Shown in pieces: positions 34,756 to 42,854 of a stretch of DNA of 64,000 nt (position 1 is its first letter; every line of letters begins with the position of its first letter). The translations under genes were made by a program, and so were the position numbers. The notes under the pieces are model-generated. The model was not told where the DNA came from. It was given only the letters and a program-made list of their open reading frames with translations, and searched no databases. The DNA is from Mycobacterium sp. KBS0706 (GTDB lineage: Bacteria > Pseudomonadota > Alphaproteobacteria > DSM-16000 > Inquilinaceae), in the NCBI RefSeq assembly GCF_005938675.2, contig NZ_VCCH02000023.1:1-64000 (forward strand), in the 5' to 3' direction.

Positions 34756-35109
34756 ATGGGAATGCCGGTGAGCTTCGAAGACAGGCTGGCCAGGAGCCGC
34801 GCGTTGATGGAGGCGAAGGGGATCAAGCATGGCACGCCCCCGCTCCACCGCCTGCTCTGGCGTCTCGGCTTTGCCGTGCCGCCGCCGCTGTTCCTTCCCC
34901 CGTGGGCAAATGTTGCCATCATGGGTGTCACCTTCGCGGTCGGCTGGGGGATCCTCACCTGGCTGATGGACGGGGCCCCCAGCGGATTGGCGGTGATCGG
35001 CCGGATCGTCGGATCTCTGCTCGCGGGAGCTGCCTTCGGCGCCATCATGGCTTGGTTCGTGCGGCGCACCGCCCACAAGCACGGCCTGCCGTCCTGGGAA
35101 GAGGTCTAG
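34756..35109 (+). CDS. DUF6404 family small membrane protein
   Basis: A 117-residue protein resembling the DUF6404 family: an N-terminal helix (FEDRLARSRALMEAKGI), the conserved PPLHRLLWRLGFAVPPPLF, two membrane helices (about 50-70 and 78-98), and a short cytoplasmic C-terminus ending LPSWEEV. The start at 34756 follows GGAGAGGGG. The function of the family is unknown. The next gene, an ATP-grasp protein, begins 12 bp after its stop, so the two may be cotranscribed. Confidence 0.75.
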   Translation: MGMPVSFEDRLARSRALMEAKGIKHGTPPLHRLLWRLGFAVPPPLFLPPWANVAIMGVTFAVGWGILTWLMDGAPSGLAVIGRIVGSLLAGAAFGAIMAWFVRRTAHKHGLPSWEEV

Positions 35110-35121
35110 CCGGCGCGTTAC

Positions 35122-36015
35122 ATGCCCGGACCCTACATCCTCCTCTGCGCTGATCCGCTGTCGCCGCGATCTCCGGACCCGGCGTTTGACGAAGAGGCGG
35201 AGATTTCGGATCGCCTCGGGTTGCGCCCGCTGCTCATCGACCATGACGCCATCGAGCGCGGGCCCGACGCTGGGACGGCCCTGCGGCGCGCGGCGGTCGA
35301 TGGTCCCGGGATGGCCGTGTATCGCGGCTGGATGATGCCGGCCGAGGCCTATGGCTGGCTTTTTGCCGCCCTATCCGAGCGCGGCGTCCGACTCCTCAAC
35401 ACGCCCGAGCAGTATGCGGCCTGCCATCATCTGCCCGCGGCCCACGCCTCCGTCGGCCGCTGGATGCCCGAGACGGCCTGGGTCGACCGGGATCGCATTG
35501 GCGACGATACCGCGCTATTCGGGGCGCTGGCCCCGTTCGGCGATGCGGCTGTGACCGTGAAAGACTGGGTCAAGTCCCAGGCCGCCGGCTACTGGTCCGA
35601 AGCCTGCTTCATCCCCGACGCGGCCGATCGCGCGTCCGTCCGGCACGTGGTCAGCCGGTTCGTCGAGCTGCAGGGCGACAGCCTGACCGGTGGCCTGGTC
35701 TTCCGCCGCTATGTCCCGCTCGCCGCGACGGGCGGCCAGGCCGAGGAGTGGCGCTGCTTCGCCTTGGACGGCCGTGTCCTGGGCTGCTGGCCGCGCTTCA
35801 CCGGCCCGGCCTCCGCCGAATCTCCGCCGCCGGATCTGCTGGACGCCATTGCCCGGGCGCTGCCGAGCCGTTTCGCCACAGCCGATATCGCACGGCGCCA
35901 GGATGGCGGCTGGCTGCTGATGGAGACCGGCGACGGGCAGGTCTCCGGCTTCCCGGCCGCCGCGGCAGCCGAGACCGTGCTGGCCTCGGTCGCCGCCTCC
36001 CTGCGCTCCGTTTGA
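35122..36015 (+). CDS. ATP-grasp domain protein (DUF4343-like)
   Basis: A 297-residue protein resembling the ATP-grasp proteins labelled DUF4343. It has an N-terminal substrate-like domain (VYRGWMMPAEAYGWLFAALSERG, RLLNTPEQYAACH), a central VTVKDWVKSQAAGYW with the likely ATP-contacting lysines (about 152-160), and the late GGWLLMETGDGQVSGF (near 265). Members join a carboxylate to an amine or use ATP for phosphotransfer, but the substrates of this group are unknown. It may form a pair with the small DUF6404 gene upstream. Confidence 0.7.
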   Translation: MPGPYILLCADPLSPRSPDPAFDEEAEISDRLGLRPLLIDHDAIERGPDAGTALRRAAVDGPGMAVYRGWMMPAEAYGWLFAALSERGVRLLNTPEQYAACHHLPAAHASVGRWMPETAWVDRDRIGDDTALFGALAPFGDAAVTVKDWVKSQAAGYWSEACFIPDAADRASVRHVVSRFVELQGDSLTGGLVFRRYVPLAATGGQAEEWRCFALDGRVLGCWPRFTGPASAESPPPDLLDAIARALPSRFATADIARRQDGGWLLMETGDGQVSGFPAAAAAETVLASVAASLRSV

Positions 36016-36034
36016 CGGCAGCCAGCCCGCCCGA

Positions 36035-37342
36035 CTATTCCATCTTCGCCGTCGCCAGGATCGTCGCCAGGCTGGTCGCCATGCCCTGCAGCATCGGCGC
36101 CTTGTCGATGTCCATCCATTCGTCGAGCGAATGCGCCCGGCCGCTCTGGCCCGGGCCGTTCTTGCCCAGGGTCACCGCCGGGATGCCGAGGCTCCAGGGG
36201 ATGTTCGAATCGTTCGAGGCCTCGCGCGGCCCCTTGAACTCGTAGCCCGCCGCCTCGATCGAGGCCTTGGCCAGCTGGAACAAGAGCTCGGTCTCGGCGA
36301 TGGCGCCGGCCGGGCGGTCGCCGATCACCGTCTTCTCGACCGCAATCTCGCCCTCCTTGGTCGACCGGGCGGCGTTTTCCGTCGCCGCCGCCTGATCGAC
36401 GATGGCCAGCAGCCGCTGCTCCACCCGGTCCAGCCCGTCGCTGTTGCCGGAGCGCATGTCGACCTCCATCGAGGTCTCGACCGGGATCGAGTTGACCGAG
36501 GTGCCGCCGGTCACCACGCCGACATTGTAGGTCACCTTCGGGTCGGACGGGACCTGGGTGCGGGACAGCTGCGTGATCGCCTCGGCCATGGCGTAGGCCG
36601 GGTTGACCAGCCCGAAGGCGCCGAAGCTGTGGCCGCCCGGGCCTTTGTAGGTGACCCGGTAGCGCTTGGAGCCGACGCCGGAGCTGGTGAACTGGTCGGC
36701 CGACCCGCCCTCGATCGAGAAGAAGGCGTCGATCCGGTCCTTGTACTCGCCCTTGGTGAACAGGTGGCGGACGCCGCGCAGGTCCCCCAGCCCCTCCTCT
36801 CCGACCGTGCCGACGAACAGGATGTTGGCCTTGTGCTTGATCCCGGCCGCATCCATGGCGCGGATATAGGCCAGGATCGCCGCCAGGCTGAAGGTGTCGT
36901 CGCTGACGCCCGGGGCCTTCAGCCTGGTGCCTTCGCGCCGCACCTGCACATCCGTGCCCTCGGGAAACACGGTGTCGAGATGGGCCGACACGACGACGAC
37001 GCGGTCGCCGCCGCCGGTGCCCTTACGCAGACCGAGGACGTTGCCCTCCTCGTCGATCTCGACATCGGCCAGCCCGGCGCCGCGCAGCAGCTCGGCGAAG
37101 GCCTTGGCCCGCGCCTCTTCCTTGAACGGCGGCGCCGGGATCTCGACCAGCTTGATCCCTTCGGCGATGTAGCCGTCATAGCCCTGGTCGATGTGCTGCA
37201 CGGCGGCCTTGAAGCCGGCGCTGTCGCGCACCCGCTGGATCTCCGCCTTCGCCTGGGCCGCCGTATCCTGCGCCAGGGCGGGCCATGACAAGCCAACCCC
37301 GATCGCCGCCGCGACAATCGCGGCTCGACACACAAACGCCAT
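36035..37342 (-). CDS. Exported M20 family metallopeptidase (peptidase T-like)
   Basis: A 435-residue zinc peptidase with a signal peptide (hydrophobic 4-22, cleavage near ALAQ). Metal-site regions are the His in SAHLDTVFP (near 126), Asp in GVSDDTFSLA (near 148), the catalytic Glu pair in GTVGEEGLG (near 182), and the late His in GRAHSLDEWMD (near 411). The central dimerisation domain includes GPGGHSFGAFG. It likely trims peptides or dipeptides in the periplasm. The start at 37342 gives a proper signal sequence. Confidence 0.87.
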   Translation of the reverse strand: MAFVCRAAIVAAAIGVGLSWPALAQDTAAQAKAEIQRVRDSAGFKAAVQHIDQGYDGYIAEGIKLVEIPAPPFKEEARAKAFAELLRGAGLADVEIDEEGNVLGLRKGTGGGDRVVVVSAHLDTVFPEGTDVQVRREGTRLKAPGVSDDTFSLAAILAYIRAMDAAGIKHKANILFVGTVGEEGLGDLRGVRHLFTKGEYKDRIDAFFSIEGGSADQFTSSGVGSKRYRVTYKGPGGHSFGAFGLVNPAYAMAEAITQLSRTQVPSDPKVTYNVGVVTGGTSVNSIPVETSMEVDMRSGNSDGLDRVEQRLLAIVDQAAATENAARSTKEGEIAVEKTVIGDRPAGAIAETELLFQLAKASIEAAGYEFKGPREASNDSNIPWSLGIPAVTLGKNGPGQSGRAHSLDEWMDIDKAPMLQGMATSLATILATAKME

Positions 37343-37599
37343 CGTTTCCCCCTTCGCTTGTTTGAGGGACAACGCTAGCACCCGGCCGTTTTGCCGGACA
37401 AGAACCGATAGGCTTCAGATCCTCTTTAGAGCCAGGTTCACGACGGCGAAATCCATGCGGCCGGGGTCAAGAGGACTTCGGTCGGTCTGGCAGGCGGAGC
37501 GAACCCGGACGGTATCGACAGGCAGCCCGCGATCGCGGATGCTGGCGGCCGATTTTTAGAGACCGGCCCTCCGCGGCCGCATTTCCGGGGGAGATTTCG

Positions 37600-38055
37600 A
37601 TGCTGGTCCTCGCCTTCCTGATCGGCTGTGTCGCCGGGCTGCGGACGATGACCGCGCCGGCGGCGGTCAGTTGGGCCGCCCATCTCGGCTGGCTGCCGCT
37701 CGACGGCACCGGGCTGGCCTTTCTCGGCGCTGCCGTGACGCCCTGGCTGCTCACCATCGCGGCCATCGCCGAGCTGGTCGCCGACCAGTTGCCGCGAACG
37801 CCGAGCCGGAAGGTGCCGGTGCAGTTCGGCGCCCGGATCGTCAGCGGCGCGGTCTGCGGCGCCCCCTTCGGCATCGTCGGCGGCTCGGTGCTCGTCGGGC
37901 TCATCGCCGGCGTGGCCGGCGCCGTAGCCGGGACCGTGGTCGGCTATGAGCTGCGGTCCCGTCTGGCCCGGGTGTTCAGGCGCGACCTGCTGGCCGCCCT
38001 GTTGGAGGACACCATCGCGATCGGCGGGGCGGCCTGGATCGTCACGTCAATCTAG
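37600..38055 (+). CDS. DUF4126-like membrane protein
   Basis: A 151-residue very hydrophobic protein with glycine-rich helices, starting LVLAFLIGCVAGLRTMTAPA and containing ELVADQLPRTPSRKVPVQFGARIVSGAVCGAP. This is the pattern of DUF4126/YccF-like small membrane proteins. The function is unknown. GGGGAG precedes the start by 7 bases. It converges on the MAPEG gene 7 bp downstream. Confidence 0.72.
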   Translation: MLVLAFLIGCVAGLRTMTAPAAVSWAAHLGWLPLDGTGLAFLGAAVTPWLLTIAAIAELVADQLPRTPSRKVPVQFGARIVSGAVCGAPFGIVGGSVLVGLIAGVAGAVAGTVVGYELRSRLARVFRRDLLAALLEDTIAIGGAAWIVTSI

Positions 38056-38062
38056 CAGCGGA

Positions 38063-38497
38063 TCACACCGGCTCCACCCCGGCCAGCAGGATGCGGAGCG
38101 CAAAGATCACCCACATCGCCAGCAGCAGCACGAAGCCGGCGGCGTAGGCGCCGAAGCGGGGGCTCAGGCGGTTGGCGCCGGTGTGCACCGCCACATGCAG
38201 GACCCGGGTGGCGACGAACAGCCAGGACATCACCACGAACAGCAGGTCCGCCTTCTTCGTCATCATCGCCAGGATCACCAGCACGAAGAACAGCAGCGGC
38301 AGCTGCAACTGGTTGTGGAAGCTGTTCGAGACCCGGGTGGCCCGCGCCGGCCAGGCCGGCTGGCCGAGGATGATGTCGCGCGGATGCACCTCGCCCCGCC
38401 GCAGCGCGCCGGCGCGCTCCCGCAGCATCCACACCGCCAGCAGGAAGATCAGCGCCACCTGCACGAAGACCGGGAGGAGGATGGCTTGCACGGTCAT
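38063..38497 (-). CDS. MAPEG family membrane protein
   Basis: A 144-residue protein with four membrane helices, the size and pattern of bacterial MAPEG proteins (related to microsomal glutathione transferases and leukotriene synthases). Landmarks are ATRVSNSFHNQLQLPLLFFVLV and FVATRVLHVAVHTGANRLSPRFGAYAAGF. Many bacterial members lack a known reaction. The gene lies 28 bp downstream of the DedA gene on the same strand. Confidence 0.85.
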   Translation of the reverse strand: MTVQAILLPVFVQVALIFLLAVWMLRERAGALRRGEVHPRDIILGQPAWPARATRVSNSFHNQLQLPLLFFVLVILAMMTKKADLLFVVMSWLFVATRVLHVAVHTGANRLSPRFGAYAAGFVLLLAMWVIFALRILLAGVEPV

Positions 38498-38525
38498 GGC
38501 CGGAATCTCCGCGGTTCGGCGGCCC

Positions 38526-39227
38526 TTAGATCTGCGTCATCACCGCGAAGCCGAGGGCGACCAGGACCAGGAAGCCCCAGAAGGCCCAGTTCAGGTACTT
38601 CTCGAGGTAATGACGCACCTGGTCGCCATAGATCCGCATCAGCACCGCGATCAGGAAAAAGCGCAGGCCGCGCGAGGCGATCGAGGACAGGATGAACGGC
38701 ACGATCGGGAACTGCGCCACGCCGCTGGTGATGGTCACCAGCTTGTAGGGGATCGGCGTCACCCCCTTGGCCAGGATGATCCAGCTGCCCCATTCGGCGT
38801 ATTTCTGCTGGAACTCGTGGAACCCGGCCTGCAGGCCGTAGAGGTTGATCAGCCAGGACCCGACCGTCTCGAACAGGAAATAGCCGATGGCGTAGCCGAC
38901 CAGGCCGCCCAGCACCGAGGCCACGGTGCACAGCCCCGCCAGCCACCAGGCCCGCCGCGGATTGGCGAGCATCATCGGGATCAGCACGACGTCGGGCGGG
39001 ATCGGGAAGAACGAGCTTTCGGCGAAGGACACGCCGGCCAGCGTCCATTGCGCCCGCGGCCCGTGCGCCGCCCGGATCAGCCGGTCATATTGCCGCCGGA
39101 TGAACCCCGGCCGCCCGACCTGCCCATCTCCGGCCTGGCCACCTCCGGCCTGCCCGCCTCCAGCCTGAACGCCCCCACGCTGCACCACGCGCCGATCCCC
39201 CTGCCCCGCCGGTCGTGCGATGGTCAT
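38526..39227 (-). CDS. DedA/SNARE-associated family membrane protein (YqaA-like)
   Basis: A 233-residue membrane protein of the DedA/YqaA group. The core has the helix pair with SFAESSFFPIPPDVVLIPMM and the re-entrant GWIILAKGVTPIPYKLVTITSG-like segment (here beginning WGSWIIL). DedA proteins are linked to lipid carrier flipping and membrane homeostasis. The N-terminus is unusual: a Gly/Gln/Ala-rich repeat (GGGQAGGGQAGDGQ, about residues 23-36) encoded by 15-bp tandem units at 39119-39178. The ATG at 39227 was taken; a GTG eight codons earlier is possible. Confidence 0.82.
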   Translation of the reverse strand: MTIARPAGQGDRRVVQRGGVQAGGGQAGGGQAGDGQVGRPGFIRRQYDRLIRAAHGPRAQWTLAGVSFAESSFFPIPPDVVLIPMMLANPRRAWWLAGLCTVASVLGGLVGYAIGYFLFETVGSWLINLYGLQAGFHEFQQKYAEWGSWIILAKGVTPIPYKLVTITSGVAQFPIVPFILSSIASRGLRFFLIAVLMRIYGDQVRHYLEKYLNWAFWGFLVLVALGFAVMTQI

Positions 39228-39596
39228 AGACGGCGGCCGGGCCGGTGTCACGGGCGGGATTGGGTGCCAGCCGGACGAGCCTGTGACGACAAGCCCGTGA
39301 TCGGGCCCTCACACAAGAGAACCGTCATTGCGAAGAAGCGATGCCGACAGAGCCATCCATACCTCCGATGCTGCGGCCCTGGATGGCTTTGCTCCGCGCC
39401 GCGGCCGGAGCGATCAAGGCCACTCCAACATGGCGAGCCGGCTGAGTTACAGCAAATAGCGTTCCGGCCTCCCATCTCCATCGAGCGACTGCGCTGGCGA
39501 GGCGGCACCTTCCAATTGATTTTTCGGGCGCGAGAGGCGTAGTTGGTGCGTTGCAGCCGTCGCTTCGACACGTCCCGATACAGAACACAAATTGGC
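39228..39596. other. Intergenic region with dispersed palindromic repeat
   Basis: No gene was recognised in these 369 bp. A repeat of the type CGTCATTGCGA...AGCCATCCA occupies about 39322-39395, with perfect arms AGCCATCCA (39351-39359) and TGGATGGCT (39380-39388). The rest presumably holds the promoter of the heptosyltransferase gene. Confidence 0.55.
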
Positions 39597-40643
39597 ATGG
39601 CCAAAAACCGCATTCTTGTGATCCAGGCCCGCAATCTGGGAGATGCGGTCATCCAGACAGGCCTGATAGAAGCGCTGGGGCGCTCGGAGCCGAGCGCGGA
39701 GATTTCCGTCCTCACCCGTCCGCAGTTCCGTGAGCTCTATTCCAGCAACCCGTTGATTTCGGAGATCTTCTACGCGTCGTTCCCGATGGGCACCGCCAAG
39801 AATTTTGGGTTCAACGCCGCGATGAAACTCGCTTGGACCGTGGCAGGGCTCTGGCCGAAGCGCTTCGACCGGGTGGTCAATGTCGTGGGCGACTTTAGGG
39901 AAAATTTGCTTGGATGGGCGATCTCGCCCTCCGGAAATACCAGCATCACCTGGGGGCACGGTCATCCCCTGGCAAAGATTGTCCGGACCGGCGGCGAGAA
40001 ATTCGTCCGGCACCTGATCGCTGCGCCTGCCAATGATCCAAGCAGCTATTCATCGATCCAACGCGTCGCGACGGCTCTGGGCGCGACGGTGCCGGCGCAT
40101 TCCCGATTGTACGACGCTGCCGGCAAGCCATATGCCCATCGCCCCGGTAGCGACAGGATCGGCATTCAGCCGACAGCAAGCCAGGAATGCAAGCTATGGC
40201 CCCAGGAGCACTGGCGCGCGTTGATCGCCAAGATCCGGGCCAGCGGCCTGAGGGTGGTGGTATTCGGTGCGCCGTCGGATCGGAGCTATCTGGAGGGGTG
40301 TTTACCGGACGGCGACGATGCGGGCATCGAGATCGTCGCGGGGCCGCTGGCCGAATTTTTTCGCAGCCTGGAAGATGTCAGGGTTCTGATCGGTCTCGAT
40401 AGTTTCGGGGTACATACGGCCCACGCGATCGGCACTCCAGCGATCATGATCTATGGCTCGAATATTACAACTGTTTGGACCCCTCCTGGGACGATAGTGG
40501 TGAGCAACGCCAGGCCGCCATCCTGCTACCCGTGCCTAAACAAGCCGACTTGTACTGGAGAGAGCAATCCTTATTCTTGTATCCGGGAAATCCCGCTTGC
40601 TGCAGTTACGAAACATTTGAAAGATTTTGGTGTTGCTGGTTGA
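39597..40643 (+). CDS. Glycosyltransferase family 9 (heptosyltransferase)
   Basis: A 348-residue GT9 protein with the two Rossmann domains of ADP-heptose:LPS heptosyltransferases. The N-terminal RILVIQARNLGDAVIQTGLI provides the acceptor-side domain. The C-terminal domain shows GIQPTASQECKLWPQEHW and GLDSFGVHTAHAIGTPAIMIYG, where Asp and the following His-containing helix bind the sugar nucleotide. It probably adds heptose to the lipopolysaccharide core at the inner membrane. Codon use is richer in A/T than in neighbouring housekeeping genes, as is common in surface polysaccharide loci. The heptose-precursor genes lie 1.5 kb downstream. Confidence 0.85.
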   Translation: MAKNRILVIQARNLGDAVIQTGLIEALGRSEPSAEISVLTRPQFRELYSSNPLISEIFYASFPMGTAKNFGFNAAMKLAWTVAGLWPKRFDRVVNVVGDFRENLLGWAISPSGNTSITWGHGHPLAKIVRTGGEKFVRHLIAAPANDPSSYSSIQRVATALGATVPAHSRLYDAAGKPYAHRPGSDRIGIQPTASQECKLWPQEHWRALIAKIRASGLRVVVFGAPSDRSYLEGCLPDGDDAGIEIVAGPLAEFFRSLEDVRVLIGLDSFGVHTAHAIGTPAIMIYGSNITTVWTPPGTIVVSNARPPSCYPCLNKPTCTGESNPYSCIREIPLAAVTKHLKDFGVAG

Positions 40644-40949
40644 CGGCCCGCGAGTCAGATCGGATCTTATTCGCGTTCAAAAGCGTCTGGTCGAGCACCG
40701 GGACTGTCAGGATCGGGTCAAGCCCGAGGAAGCGGCAGAAGCGCCGATCAGTGCGTAGGGCCCACGGCTACCGGACCCTCTCGACCGGCGGCGCGGCATC
40801 AGCGCGGCCTTGATCTGCCCCGCCTCGAGCCGTGCACCGCGGTCCATCCGCTGTTTACAATCCGGCGGCCACTGGTATCGTTCCGGACCATCGAGTGCTC
40901 GGTTGCTCTGGGTATCGTGTCCGAAATTCGAGGAATGGGGGATAGCAAT
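40644..40949. other. Intergenic region
   Basis: No gene was supported in these 306 bp. A fragment CGGGTCAAGCCCG (40714-40726) recalls the dispersed repeat at 27504-27594. A G/C-rich middle part has no preserved reading frame. Confidence 0.45.
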
Positions 40950-41600
40950 ATGAAGCAAAGACTCAAGGAAATCGCTCGATTGTCCCTGGTTCCGCTGCTG
41001 TATCGGTATCCGCCGTCGTGTTTGGCCCCGGAGCGGCTATACCTGTATCTGCATTACCTGATCGAACACAAAGATGTACCGGGAGACATCGTGGAAATTG
41101 GCTGCGCCATGGGCGGGACGGCGGCCGTGGCGCGAAATATGATCAGGCGGCTGGGAATCAACAAAAAATATTCCTGCTACGACACGTTCGACGGGTTCGT
41201 CGAGCAGCAGTTTACCCGCGACGTAGGGCTGGGAACGCCGACCCGCAACCGGTACATGTTCTCCGGCAGTTCGCAGCGGCTGGTCGCGAAGATCCTGCGG
41301 CGCCACAATGCCGGGGACGTCTCGCTGATCCAGGGCGACATCACCACGATCCCGGACAGCAAGCTGCCGGCATCCTGCTCGGTCGTGCTGCTCGACATCG
41401 ACCTCGCGGAGCCGACCTATCAAACGCTGAAGCGCTTCTGGCCGCGGGTTGCCCCGGGCGGCGTCATCCTGGTGGATGATTGCCCGGAAGAGCACGATTG
41501 GAAGGCCCGGATCGGCTTTAGCCGATTCTGCCAGGAGGCCGGCCTGCCGGAGCAGTATCGCCATGGCATGGGCATACTGATCAAGGGCACGACACATTGA
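40950..41600 (+). CDS. TylF/MycF-like methyltransferase
   Basis: A 216-residue SAM-dependent methyltransferase of the TylF/MycF (macrocin O-methyltransferase) type. It shows VEIGCAMGGTAAVARN (SAM loop, about 49-64), YDTFDGF (about 80-86), a metal-site-like VVLLDIDLAEPTY and VILVDDCPEEHDW. Such enzymes methylate sugar hydroxyls. In this setting, decoration of a lipopolysaccharide or capsule sugar is likely. The ATG at 40950 follows GGGGGA; an ATG 15 bp upstream is an alternative. Confidence 0.8.
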   Translation: MKQRLKEIARLSLVPLLYRYPPSCLAPERLYLYLHYLIEHKDVPGDIVEIGCAMGGTAAVARNMIRRLGINKKYSCYDTFDGFVEQQFTRDVGLGTPTRNRYMFSGSSQRLVAKILRRHNAGDVSLIQGDITTIPDSKLPASCSVVLLDIDLAEPTYQTLKRFWPRVAPGGVILVDDCPEEHDWKARIGFSRFCQEAGLPEQYRHGMGILIKGTTH

Positions 41601-42165
41601 TACTCCGATAGTCTGGCCAGGCCGCGTGCCGCTGCGCTCGGGGTATCGAGCCGGCGGCATCGCATCCCGCCGCCAGGCCGGGCCGGCTACCGGATTCACG
41701 CATCTCATCCGCACACGCGTTGGACATGTTGTCCGACCTCTCCCGCAAGCGGAGAGGCAATCCATATGCCCGCCGCCGGTGTCGCCGATCGATGTGTGAA
41801 TGCCGTAGACCAGGCACGGAAGGTGCCGGGAAGAGATGCGCGCCCGGGTCCGGATACCCGCGGACCAAGCCCGAAGCCGGCGTCAGCCCTTCTCGGCCGG
41901 CGCGGGTGTTCCCGGCCGTGCTGCCGCTCAGCGCTATGCGAGCCTGATCGACCCTCGTAGAATGCTGTTCAAACTTCGGCACATGTGGGTCCGGTGGCGC
42001 ACACCGCGCGCCTTGTGAGTCGGACAGGGTCAAAATGAGCAGACGAACCGCCTATCTGTCGTCCACAGCGTCGGGCTTCCCGGCCTCCCTCGCTTCGCCT
42101 CGGAGCTTCTCCATGACGTCGCTTCGGGCGTTGCTGAAGGCGACCTGGCCTGTCGGAACCGCTTC
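41601..42165. other. Long intergenic region, possibly a decayed gene
   Basis: These 565 bp lack a convincing intact gene. From about 42019 to 42165 the frame of the downstream gmhB stays open without any ATG, GTG or TTG, and its codons strongly favour G or C in third position. Upstream of its TGA (42016-42018) the same frame continues with MLFKLRHMWVRWRTPRAL. This looks like a broken coding remnant. Confidence 0.4.
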
Positions 42166-42720
42166 GTGATTTCCGAGGACGACCGATCCGCAACTCGGCC
42201 GATGGCGCTGCTCGACCGCGACGGCGTACTGAACCGGGACAGCGGCTACCCATTCAGACCGGTGGATATCGTTTGGATCGAAGGGGCGCTCGACGCCCTC
42301 GTCCGCCTGCGCCAAGCCGGCTATCGCGTGGTCGTTGTCACCAATCAGTCGGGGATCGCCCGTGGCTTTTATCGCGAGGCTGATCTACTGGCCCTGAACC
42401 GTTGGATGGACGGAGTGATTCGCGCCCACGGCGGCGCGATCGCGTCCTTTTACTATTGCCCTTTCCATCCCGAAGCCACCGTCCAGGCCTATCGTCGAGA
42501 CCATCCTGACCGCAAGCCGAGACCGGGAATGCTCCTGAAAGCACTTTCCGACTATCCGACCGATATCGAACGATCGCTGATGATCGGCGATCGGGATAGT
42601 GACATGGAGGCGGCCGCGGCGGCGGGCGTGCGGGGCTTCAAGTTCACCGGGGGCAATCTTGACCACTTCGTTGCCCAGTGCCTTGAAACCCGGCAATCGT
42701 CACGGATCGGGGACGACTGA
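42166..42720 (+). CDS. gmhB: D-glycero-D-manno-heptose-1,7-bisphosphate 7-phosphatase (HAD family)
   Basis: A 184-residue HAD phosphatase of the HisB-N/GmhB type. The nucleophile pair is in LLDRDGVLN (Asp17, Asp19), followed by VVTNQSG (about 58-64), KPRPGML with the conserved lysine, and IGDRDSDMEAA. It removes the 7-phosphate in ADP-heptose synthesis. The usual zinc loop C-x-H ... C-x-C is partly lost: CPFHP is present, but the second pair reads DHPDRKP. The start is GTG 42166 or ATG 42202; neither has a clear ribosome-binding site. The neighbouring isomerase, hldE and hldD support the pathway. Confidence 0.85.
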   Translation: MISEDDRSATRPMALLDRDGVLNRDSGYPFRPVDIVWIEGALDALVRLRQAGYRVVVVTNQSGIARGFYREADLLALNRWMDGVIRAHGGAIASFYYCPFHPEATVQAYRRDHPDRKPRPGMLLKALSDYPTDIERSLMIGDRDSDMEAAAAAGVRGFKFTGGNLDHFVAQCLETRQSSRIGDD

Positions 42721-42854
42721 CGACACGCCCTCCGGGCCGCAGCCGCTGGGGCCACCCTGACCTCGATCCAGGCGGTGGTCGCATCGTCATCGCGCTCGCC
42801 TGCCCTGCCCGATTCAGATAGAAGGTCCCGCCGAAGGACATTTCAGATCGGACA

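Noticed and set aside
39119-39178. CRISPR-like repeats
   Set aside because: Contiguous 15-bp units without spacers, within a protein frame; no cas genes anywhere in the window.
40707-40958. Small minus-strand gene in the heptosyltransferase-methyltransferase gap
   Set aside because: No ribosome-binding site, no conserved motif and a piece of dispersed repeat inside it.
42034-42168. Short plus-strand gene starting ATG at 42034
   Set aside because: Its residues show no pattern; the better codon bias is in the frame continuous with gmhB.
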